This document shows, piece by piece, positions 1 to 5,562 of a stretch of DNA of 14,843 bases. The notes beneath the pieces were generated by a model that was given only the letters and a program-made list of their open reading frames with translations, was not told the origin of the DNA and did no database searches. The translations under genes and the position numbers were made by a program. Origin of the DNA: an uncultured Oscillospiraceae bacterium (GTDB lineage: Bacteria; Bacillota; Clostridia; Oscillospirales; Ruminococcaceae); contig USOZ01000019.1 of assembly GCA_900556525.1 (NCBI GenBank), forward strand, positions 1 through 14,843, given 5' to 3'. The stretch's first letter is position 1. Each line of letters starts with the position of its first letter.

Positions 1-55
1 AGACGGAAAATATGCAAGTAAGATGCGTGCCGCGATTTATTCAGCGCTTCCTTAG
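1..55 (-). repeat. Partial copy of MITE-like element, cut by the window edge
   Basis: The reverse complement of this stretch matches the left part of the element at 3612-3745. By eye 49 of 55 positions are identical, including the terminal CTAAGGAAG and the following GGCACGCATCTT block. The element terminus points right, into the window, at base 55. The rest lies beyond the left edge, so its full length is unknown. Relative to the other copy it is inverted. It overlaps the 3' end of the pseudogene remnant and is read in frame there. Confidence 0.75.
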
Positions 56-231
56 CTATATTCGCTGCATTTACAAAGTTCTGCTCTGCATCTATATCAA
101 TTCCCTCGTCGGGGATATATGACATTATCTTGCTGTCACTTATTTATTTTATTATATGCCGCGTTCTGTAAATGCTTATACATTCTTCTTGAGAATATGC
201 CGTCGGAAAAGACTGCCACAGATTGCAGACA
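1..231 (-). pseudogene. Decayed C-terminal remnant of a CMP-nonulosonate cytidylyltransferase-like gene
   Basis: On the minus strand, one open frame (231 to 139) reads a stretch containing VFSDGIFSRRMYKHLQ. A second frame, shifted by one base, is open from about 146 to the window edge and contains YIPDEGIDIDAEQNFVNAAN. In NeuA-family enzymes the C-terminal hallmark is an acidic D-[IV]-D motif followed by x3-[DN]-F. The intact cytidylyltransferase at 1375-2133 ends with the equivalent SVDVDNVRDFIELE. The two pieces lie in the right order and are joined if a frameshift is assumed in the AT-rich run near 138-148. No start codon with a ribosome binding site and no N-terminal P-A-R-x-G-S-K motif are present. 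The last residues before the edge are encoded by the MITE half at 1-55. I infer a dead relic of a second cytidylyltransferase gene. Alternatively it is a small unrelated ORF starting at the ATG at 125. Confidence 0.4.
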
Positions 232-363
232 CTATCATTTACAATACTGCTGACAACACTATAAAAATCGTTTCTCCAGCCTAAATAAGATGTTTATATG
301 GATATTTCTCAGCTTTTCTGCTGCTCCATAACCGAACTGAATATCTGCGAACGCTCCCATAAT
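232..363 (-). other. Short region after the nonulosonate operon with a small in-frame tail ORF
   Basis: After the oxidoreductase stop codon the same frame stays open from an ATG at 360 to a TAG ending at 259, encoding 33 residues that begin MGAFADIQFGYGAAEKLRNI. No ribosome binding site is seen. The FGYGAAEKLRNI stretch faintly resembles the C-terminal tail of NeuC/WecB-type UDP-GlcNAc 2-epimerases, but it is too short to assign. No convincing terminator hairpin was found here. It may be gene debris like the neighbouring remnant, or chance. Confidence 0.15.
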
Positions 364-1368
364 TTATTTTATTGCCGCACTTTTCGCAGCCAAGGCAATT
401 TTAAGCGAAGCGATACCGTCATCAAGCGTAATTTCCGGCTCGCTGTCGGTTTCAATACAGTTCATAAAGGCTTTAAGTTCATCTATGAACATATCGTTTC
501 TTGTAAAATCCTTGAATTCTGTTGTTTTAACGTCGTTTTCTACGCAAAGTGTAACCGTATTTGCTATGATGTCGGAAATTATTTTACCCTTGCTGCCTAT
601 GATTTTTACAAATCTGTTCGGCGGATACTGATAAAAATCTCCGTGAAGTGAAATCAGAATATCGCCCGTTTTCAGTATTGCGTTGCAGCAATCGTCAACG
701 TCTATCCCGAGTCCCTTTTCTCCGACGCTTCCCGCTGCGCTTATAAGTTCCATATCTCCGAAAAGAAATCTCAGATAATCAATTTCGTGTATCATCTGAT
801 TCAGGATAACTCCGCCGCCAAGATCGTTTCTTGCCATATAAGTGGTTTTATAATCTTCATAAGTGTGCATTGTCGTCAGTTTTTCGCCGACTTCGGAATG
901 TACGGATATGATGCTGCCTATAAGTCCCTCGGAAATATATTTTTTAGCCGCTCTCAGAGCAGGGTTATAACGGTTCTGGAATCCCACAAACACCTTGAGA
1001 TTTTTTTCTTTCGCGATTTTTACAAGCTCGTCAACACCGTCCATTGTATTTGAAATAGGCTTTTCAAGGAACAGATGACAGCCGGCTTTCGCCGCTTCAA
1101 GCGCGCATGGGATATGAGCTCCGGTAACGTTGCATATAAAAGCAGCGTCGGGCTTTTCGTTCAGTGCCTGCTGAAGGTCGGTGAACACTTTCAGATTATA
1201 TTCTTTTTCAAGGTCGACATTTTCCCTGATCTGCATTGTATCGGAAAAAGTCATTTTAAGCCGTCTGACGCGATATGCAAGTATTTCTGCAGAGTCTCCG
1301 TAAAGCCGTCTTATATTACGAAGATGACGCTGTCCGATACTTCCGAGACCGATCATAAGAATTTTCAT
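364..1368 (-). CDS. Gfo/Idh/MocA-family NAD(P)-dependent oxidoreductase of the nonulosonate cassette
   Basis: This 334-residue protein has a normal family length. The N-terminal Rossmann fold shows GLGSIGQRH (residues 7-15) for dinucleotide binding. The E-K-P motif is at 102-104, with K103 the usual catalytic lysine. The C-terminal substrate domain has GGGVILNQMIHEIDYL at 184-199, where H194 and D197 fit the conserved active-site region. Family members oxidise or reduce sugar hydroxyl/keto groups, often on nucleotide or inositol-type sugars. The ATG at 1368 lies 6 bases after the cytidylyltransferase stop, so it is the last gene of the four-gene operon and is probably translated in step with it. 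Its place suggests that it modifies the nonulosonate, its CMP form or its precursor. The substrate cannot be read from sequence. Confidence 0.88.
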   Translation of the reverse strand: MKILMIGLGSIGQRHLRNIRRLYGDSAEILAYRVRRLKMTFSDTMQIRENVDLEKEYNLKVFTDLQQALNEKPDAAFICNVTGAHIPCALEAAKAGCHLFLEKPISNTMDGVDELVKIAKEKNLKVFVGFQNRYNPALRAAKKYISEGLIGSIISVHSEVGEKLTTMHTYEDYKTTYMARNDLGGGVILNQMIHEIDYLRFLFGDMELISAAGSVGEKGLGIDVDDCCNAILKTGDILISLHGDFYQYPPNRFVKIIGSKGKIISDIIANTVTLCVENDVKTTEFKDFTRNDMFIDELKAFMNCIETDSEPEITLDDGIASLKIALAAKSAAIK

Positions 1369-1374
1369 ATGTTC

Positions 1375-2133
1375 TCACTCTTTTCTCAGATAATTTAAAA
1401 CATCGCCCTGATATTTTTCGACAATGCGTTCAAGCTCGATAAAATCCCTGACATTATCCACATCGACGGAATCGGGCGAGCGGAAAGCTATCATTCTCTT
1501 TCCGTGCATAAGGTCGTTTTTCACGATATATGAAGTTCTCAGCATATCCACATATCCGTCGGGGATAAATACGTCGGGGAAAGCCTGACGCGGTTTGTTT
1601 GCCTCGTCGAGAGATATTCCCGTGAATGTTTTATAATAGCCGTCCTCCGGGCGCAGGAACCATTTGAAAGGGCTTACGTCTGCAAGATGCGCCGAGCGAA
1701 GCGAATCCGCCGTATCATCGGCAAGAAATTCCGCTACGGCTTTTTCTATGACCGAGCAGTCGCGCAGGGGATTTGTCGGGCGCAAATGCACCCAATATTC
1801 CGGTACGCTGCCCTCGTTTTCATAGAGCCAGCTTATGGCGTGTTCCATAAATTCAATGTCGGTAGCCGTATCTCCCGATATTTCCGCAGGGCGGAGAAAA
1901 GGAGTTTCTGCGCCGTATTTGCGGGCAATTTCGGCATATTCTTCAGAGTCGGTCGAAACGATGACGCGGTCGATATTTTGACTGAGCTTTGCAGCCGCGA
2001 TCGTATATGCGATCATCGGAAAACCGTTCAGCAGACGGATATTCTTGTTTTTAACGCCTTTTGAGCCTGACCGCGCGGGTATAATCGCGCAGACCTGCCC
2101 CTTATTTATATGGTTCAGTATTTCACTGTTCAT
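1375..2133 (-). CDS. neuA: CMP-nonulosonate cytidylyltransferase (acylneuraminate cytidylyltransferase family)
   Basis: This 252-residue cytosolic enzyme is expected to couple CTP to a nonulosonic acid, giving the CMP-sugar used by glycosyltransferases. The nucleotide-binding signature IIPARSGSKGVKNKN lies at residues 17-31, V-S-T-D at 59-62, LRPTNPLR at 117-124, and the acidic DVDNVRDF motif, which carries metal-binding aspartates in the family, at 224-231. The length fits a cytidylyltransferase without a fused C-terminal domain; the separate HAD gene just upstream supplies a phosphatase. The start codon overlaps the phosphatase stop by four bases (ATGA). A GGAGG site lies 8 bases upstream, inside the previous gene, so translation is probably coupled. 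The family is secure. The sugar (Neu5Ac, KDN, legionaminate-like or other) is not determined, and the symbol denotes family only. Confidence 0.92.
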   Translation of the reverse strand: MNSEILNHINKGQVCAIIPARSGSKGVKNKNIRLLNGFPMIAYTIAAAKLSQNIDRVIVSTDSEEYAEIARKYGAETPFLRPAEISGDTATDIEFMEHAISWLYENEGSVPEYWVHLRPTNPLRDCSVIEKAVAEFLADDTADSLRSAHLADVSPFKWFLRPEDGYYKTFTGISLDEANKPRQAFPDVFIPDGYVDMLRTSYIVKNDLMHGKRMIAFRSPDSVDVDNVRDFIELERIVEKYQGDVLNYLRKE

Positions 2134-2621
2134 TTATCTGCCTCCGACAAAATTCTGTACAGCTCGCGTATAACGCCAAAGCCGCCGCGCGCGCTGAAAA
2201 CATAGTCCGCTGCGGCAGTTATTTCAGGCTCGGCGTCGGACGGGCAGCACTTTATTCCGCAAAGCTGCATTGCGTCATAGTCGTTAAGGTCGTTTCCTAT
2301 ATACATGACGTTTTTCGGGTCAAAGCCGTTTTCGGAAAGATATTTTTTAAGAATATCGGCTTTGCTGTCGCCTGCGTTGTGGATAACGGGTATTTTCAGC
2401 TTTTCCGCGCGCCGCACAACAACGGGATTGGCTTCCGTTGAAAGGATTATCTGCGGTATATGCAGACTGTCCTTTATCATGCGCACGCCGTAGCCGTCGC
2501 CGCGGTGAACGGTGACATATTCCGTGCCATGCTCGTCCACTGTGACACGGTTATCTGTCATAACTCCGTCAAAATCATACACGATAAGCGACGGTCTTAC
2601 GGTAATTTTCTGCGCGTTCAT
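2130..2621 (-). CDS. KdsC/KDN-9-phosphate phosphatase-like HAD hydrolase
   Basis: This 163-residue HAD-superfamily phosphatase is of the capless C0 type, which acts as a tetramer on 2-keto-3-deoxy sugar acid phosphates. Motif I is DFDGVMTDN (D16 and D18 as nucleophile and general acid), motif II is S61 in ILSTEAN, motif III is K87 in GDSKADIL, and motif IV is GNDLND at 109-114. The C-terminal GGFGVIREL segment is characteristic of the KdsC group. It sits between a sialate synthase-type enzyme and a cytidylyltransferase, so the likely substrate is a nonulosonate 9-phosphate. This matches the KDN pathway described in Bacteroides thetaiotaomicron. The ATG shares one base with the upstream stop (TGATG), and the ribosome binding site is weak, which suggests translational coupling. 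KDO-8-phosphate is less likely, since Gram-positive cells make no LPS. Confidence 0.9.
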   Translation of the reverse strand: MNAQKITVRPSLIVYDFDGVMTDNRVTVDEHGTEYVTVHRGDGYGVRMIKDSLHIPQIILSTEANPVVVRRAEKLKIPVIHNAGDSKADILKKYLSENGFDPKNVMYIGNDLNDYDAMQLCGIKCCPSDAEPEITAAADYVFSARGGFGVIRELYRILSEADK

Positions 2622-3493
2622 CAGTGCTTTCTGTACTTGAGCTTATCGCGCTGAACCTGTTCGATAGGCAGGATCTCCTGATTTTTATAGGTGAGCGCCT
2701 TGTGGATCTGGGTAAGATTTCTCTTGAGCTTTCTTATTCCGTCAGGCTCGAGCGAAGCAGCATGGTCTGTACCCTTCCATGTTCTGTCAAGGGTGTAGTG
2801 ACGTTCGATCACGTTTGCGCCGAGAGCATATGCAACGTCGTCAACGGCAATTCCGAGGTGATGACCGGAGAAGCCGATGTTCTTTACGATGTCGCCGTAT
2901 GTTTCAACAAGACGTGTTATTTCAAGCAGGCAAATGTCCTCAAAAGGAACAGGATAGCCCGATGTGCAGCTGAATATCGTAAGGTCCTTGTTTCTGCCCT
3001 TTGAAACGAACAGATCAACGAGAGCCTTTTCTTCTTCGTGGGTCGTCATGCCGAGAGAAACCTGGATTTCGCCCTTGTAGTTGTCGCAGAGCCATTCAAG
3101 CATGGGGTAATGGTTGTTGCAGGCGGAGGGGATTTTGATGAATTCGGGTTCGAGAGACGCGATCTCCTTTGCGCTTGTGAGATCCCATACGGAAGTGCTG
3201 TAAATAATGCCGAATTCTTCGCACCACTTCTTGAGCTGCGCGTGCTGTTCAACGGTGAATTCGAGATATTCTCTGTGTTCGCCGTAGGTCTTTCCGTAAG
3301 AATTTGCGGGGTTCGGGTGCGGAGCGTTATACTGTTCCTCGGTAAGAAGCTCGCGGTTGCAGCGCTTCTGGAATTTGATTGCGTCAGCCTGGCAGAAAAT
3401 CGCAGCGACCTTGATAAGTTCCTTTGCGATCTCCATTTCTCCCTTGTGGTTGCAGCCGGCTTCGGCTATGACAAACGGTTCTTTGTAAATCAT
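2621..3493 (-). CDS. neuB: Sialate synthase-family condensing enzyme lacking the SAF domain (probable nonulosonate 9-phosphate synthase)
   Basis: This 290-residue enzyme is expected to condense phosphoenolpyruvate with a six-carbon aldose (ManNAc, mannose, or the 6-phosphate) in a TIM barrel. Visible family motifs are AEAGCNHKG (10-18), KFQ (40-42), IKIPS (119-123), CTSGYP (176-181) and GFSGHHLG (207-214). H211 and H232 are the probable metal ligands. RTWKGTDHAASLEP (237-250) matches human-type sialic acid 9-phosphate synthase better than bacterial NeuB. The protein stops where the linker to the C-terminal antifreeze-like SAF domain would begin; usual length is about 340-360. The ATG at 3493 has TTAGGAG 8-9 bases upstream. 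An open frame continues to 3718 but crosses the promoter and the MITE, so that start is rejected. It is the first gene of the operon. Substrate is inferred only. Confidence 0.9.
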   Translation of the reverse strand: MIYKEPFVIAEAGCNHKGEMEIAKELIKVAAIFCQADAIKFQKRCNRELLTEEQYNAPHPNPANSYGKTYGEHREYLEFTVEQHAQLKKWCEEFGIIYSTSVWDLTSAKEIASLEPEFIKIPSACNNHYPMLEWLCDNYKGEIQVSLGMTTHEEEKALVDLFVSKGRNKDLTIFSCTSGYPVPFEDICLLEITRLVETYGDIVKNIGFSGHHLGIAVDDVAYALGANVIERHYTLDRTWKGTDHAASLEPDGIRKLKRNLTQIHKALTYKNQEILPIEQVQRDKLKYRKH

Positions 3494-3553
3494 GTTTTTT
3501 TCTCCTAAGTTTTGGATTGAAGCGGTAAAATAAGTGCATATAAACCTTATTAT

Positions 3554-3582
3554 ATTATACCGCCGCGTATTTGATTTGTCAA
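3554..3582 (-). promoter_or_regulatory. Consensus sigma-A promoter of the nonulosonate operon
   Basis: On the minus strand TTGACA (3582-3577) is followed by exactly 17 bases and TATAAT (3559-3554). Both hexamers are perfect. Transcription should start near 3547, giving a leader of about 54 bases before the ATG at 3493. No operator or riboswitch was recognised in the leader. The MITE ends 29 bases upstream of the -35 box. Confidence 0.85.
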
Positions 3583-3611
3583 TAGTTTTGTTCAAAATTC
3601 CAACGTTTAAA

Positions 3612-3745
3612 ACTAAGGAAGCACTGAATAAATCTCGGCACGCATCTTGCCTGCATATTTTCCGTAGGCGGAAGCTGCCCCCGGTCTTGCACGAAAAATC
3701 TGTCTGCATAATATGCATACCCGATTTATTCAGTGCTTCCTTAGT
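3612..3745 (+). mobile_element. 134-bp MITE-like element with perfect terminal inverted repeats
   Basis: The first 23 bases (3612-3634, beginning ACTAAGGAAG) are the exact reverse complement of the last 23 (3723-3745, ending CTTCCTTAGT). The interior is too short for a transposase, so it must be moved by one encoded elsewhere, if it is still mobile. A TA just inside each end (3614-3615 and 3741-3743 region) would fit TA-targeting transposases of the IS630/mariner type, but this is speculative. A second, diverged copy of the left half lies at 1-55 in inverted orientation. The element reads open in the frame KEALNKSRHASCLHIFR, the same frame that is read in the other copy. It lies between the divergent promoters of the nonulosonate and ATPase operons. 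Confidence 0.8.
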
Positions 3746-3878
3746 AGTCGTGGTATTTCAAATGTACCGCTCATTTCGGTTTTGATATGTGCGGGCAATC
3801 CGTCCCGCTTCCATTATGCACCCTGCGTCCGAAAAAATCAAATGAAAATTTGTGATTATGTGCAGCTGCCGCGCAAAA
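3746..3878. other. Non-coding spacer between the MITE and the palindrome
   Basis: No gene was recognised. A small hairpin GCGGG-8 nt-CCCGC spans 3791-3808, without a T-run on either strand. A weak open frame of 94 codons on the minus strand (4042-3758) runs through the palindrome and has no ribosome binding site or family motif, so it is not called. Confidence 0.4.
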
Positions 3879-3998
3879 CGATACATAATACTGAGCGCCA
3901 ATAAAATTATAGACAAAAATCTTCGCATAACCCATATATGCAAGATTATACTTGATTTTTTTGCGTAGCTTTTAATTGGCGCTAAGTATAACATATCG
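3879..3998. repeat. 120-bp imperfect palindrome, unrelated to the MITE
   Basis: The first 24 bases (CGATACATAATACTGAGCG...) match the reverse complement of the last 24 at 20 positions, including a perfect nine-base core AGCGCCAAT at 3894-3902 paired with 3975-3983. The interior is AT-rich and partly self-complementary around its centre near 3938 (GCATA/TATGC at the tip). AAAA flanks both ends (3875-3878 and 3999-4002), a possible but weak target duplication. It could be a second miniature element or a structured RNA. It lies 77 bases before the -35 box of the ATPase operon. Confidence 0.55.
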
Positions 3999-4074
3999 AA
4001 AATGAAACCACTGAAATTTGTTAAAAATCCGCAAAAAAGCATATAAAACGGATAATAATTAGGCGATATTGCCG

Positions 4075-4103
4075 TTGAAAAATAAAACCGAAAAGGTTAT
4101 AAT
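4075..4103 (+). promoter_or_regulatory. Sigma-A promoter of the V/A-ATPase operon
   Basis: TTGAAA (4075-4080), a 17-base spacer and a perfect TATAAT (4098-4103) precede the first ATPase gene. The start point would be near 4109, giving a leader of about 35 bases that ends in the AGGAAAGG ribosome binding site. No other strong promoter was noticed inside the operon, so all nine genes are probably co-transcribed. Confidence 0.8.
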
Positions 4104-4143
4104 GAAAATGTCTTTGAAAAAGTCCCCTTTTAAATAGGAAAGG

Positions 4144-4464
4144 ATGAGCATTTTGAACAATACCATTCAGAAAATAATAGAACTTGACCAGGCTGCGAGA
4201 GAACGCGTTGAACAGGCTCAGCAGCAGGCGCAGAAGATAACCGAGGAATGCATAGGAGAGCAGGAACGGCTCACAGCCGAAACGGACGAGGAGGTTCGCG
4301 CGAAGATCGAGAGCATAAACGGCGAATACCGCGAAAAGGCTGATAAGGAAATCGAATTCCTGCGCGCGCAGTCCGAACAGAAGTGCCGCAGGCTCAGCGA
4401 GATCGCAAAGCAGAACGCTCCGCAGTGGCAGTCCGAAATTCTGGAACGGATATTCGGCAGATAA
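4144..4464 (+). CDS. ntpF: V/A-type ATPase peripheral-stalk subunit (H/G-like)
   Basis: This 106-residue protein is almost entirely charged coiled coil, rich in Glu, Gln, Lys and Arg from about residue 8 to 95, with no membrane segment. This is the expected form of the small stalk subunit (NtpF in Enterococcus, G in Thermus, often annotated as subunit H), which pairs with subunit E to brace the catalytic head against the membrane subunit I. There is little diagnostic sequence, so the assignment rests on composition, length and first position in the ATPase operon. The ATG at 4144 sits directly against AGGAAAGG. A TTG three codons later (4153) has more typical spacing and could be the true start. 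Confidence 0.8.
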   Translation: MSILNNTIQKIIELDQAARERVEQAQQQAQKITEECIGEQERLTAETDEEVRAKIESINGEYREKADKEIEFLRAQSEQKCRRLSEIAKQNAPQWQSEILERIFGR

Positions 4465-4500
4465 CGGTCGGAAATTCCGCAGAGAAAGGATGGTCGGAAT

Positions 4501-5523
4501 ATGTCAAACGGCGCAATAGTCGCAAAATCAAAAGCGGTTTACGGAACCTTTCTTAAAAAAGAAGATTATGACAACCTGATGCACAGGACCTCCGTCGGCG
4601 CGATAGTTTCATATCTTAAAGGAACTCAGCGCTACCGAACGCTGCTCGAGGGCGCAGATCCCGCGCTTACGCACCGCGGACAGATAGAATCGCTGCTCGG
4701 GCGGGATATTTTTGAAACGTATATGAAGATACGCAAGTTCTCCGCGTCGAAACGCGGCGGAGTTACGGATTTTTATATAAGGTCGATCGAGGCGGAACAG
4801 CTCGCACACGCGGTGATTGCCGTTTCTGCGGGAAATCAGCAGAATTTCTTTATTTCGCTTCCCGACTATATAATGGACTGGCTCAGCTTCGATATTACCG
4901 AGGCGGCAAGAGCGGCAAACTTCGCCGACTTGCTGCACGCGCTGGAGGGAACGATATATTATAAGCCGCTTCAGCCATATCTTGAAAGTCAAGAGCCTGA
5001 CATAAACAAGTGTCATACCGCGATAAACGCGTGCTATTTGAAATGGGTGTTCACCCACATCGACAGGGAGTTCAAGGGCAAGAAAAAAAGCGACCTGAAG
5101 CGATTTTTCCTCCGAAAAGCTGACAGCGACAACGTGCTTTTGTGCTATCGGCTGAAAAAATTCTTTGACGCGGACGACGAGCAGATAAAAAGCCTTATGG
5201 TCCCTTATCACAGCCGCGTAAAGCCCGAGGACATCGACGAAGCGCTGAAAAATCAGGACGCGACCGCCGCGCTTATCGAACTGCTTTTCGAGAGGTGTAT
5301 ACCGAGCGGAACGGACGTGAACGGAGATTACCCCGAAATAGACATTGCGCGGGCGAATTACCGCTTTTTCCGACAGCGCCTTGCGCTTACGGCGGACGAA
5401 ACAGAAGCGGTCTACTCGCTTATAGTGCTTATGGAAACGGAGCGGGCAAATCTCCAGAAAATAATCGAAGGAATACGTTACGGAATGTTACCTCAGGAGA
5501 TCGAGGGCTTCGTTATCGTTTAA
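4501..5523 (+). CDS. ntpC: V/A-type ATPase subunit C (central-stalk socket)
   Basis: This 340-residue, helix-rich soluble protein matches the C/d subunit (AC39 family), the funnel-shaped socket that joins the rotor shaft (D, F) to the K ring. The opening AIVAKSKAVYGTFLKKEDYDNL and repeated aromatic/leucine helices in a single-domain protein of 330-350 residues fit the family. The C-terminal part contains paired acidic and aromatic helices ending REGI-like EGIRYGMLPQEIEG. The ATG at 4501 has AAAGGA about 10 bases upstream. It stands second in the operon, ahead of the membrane subunit, whereas many operons place C between E and F. The call is supported by context as well as by general similarity. 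Confidence 0.88.
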   Translation: MSNGAIVAKSKAVYGTFLKKEDYDNLMHRTSVGAIVSYLKGTQRYRTLLEGADPALTHRGQIESLLGRDIFETYMKIRKFSASKRGGVTDFYIRSIEAEQLAHAVIAVSAGNQQNFFISLPDYIMDWLSFDITEAARAANFADLLHALEGTIYYKPLQPYLESQEPDINKCHTAINACYLKWVFTHIDREFKGKKKSDLKRFFLRKADSDNVLLCYRLKKFFDADDEQIKSLMVPYHSRVKPEDIDEALKNQDATAALIELLFERCIPSGTDVNGDYPEIDIARANYRFFRQRLALTADETEAVYSLIVLMETERANLQKIIEGIRYGMLPQEIEGFVIV

Positions 5524-5562
5524 GATTTCTGAAAGAACATTGAAAGGACTGGTACGAGAGCT

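Noticed and set aside
2130..3493. Reading the synthase and phosphatase pair as KDO biosynthesis (KdsA/KdsC)
   Set aside because: The synthase has sialate synthase motifs (AEAGxNH, CTSGYP, GFSGHHLG), not those of KdsA, and the nucleotidyltransferase is of the NeuA rather than KdsB type.
3494..3718. 75-codon upstream extension of the sialate synthase
   Set aside because: It would run through the consensus promoter and into the MITE. The ATG at 3493 has a good ribosome binding site and begins exactly at the family's N terminus.
3534..3785. 83-codon plus-strand open frame across the MITE
   Set aside because: It consists mostly of the repeat and antisense promoter sequence and lacks a ribosome binding site. 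It is kept only as an observation about the element's reading frame.
3758..4042. 94-codon minus-strand open frame in the intergenic gap
   Set aside because: It crosses the 120-bp palindrome and has no ribosome binding site and no motif. Its hydrophobic start is explained by AT-rich sequence.
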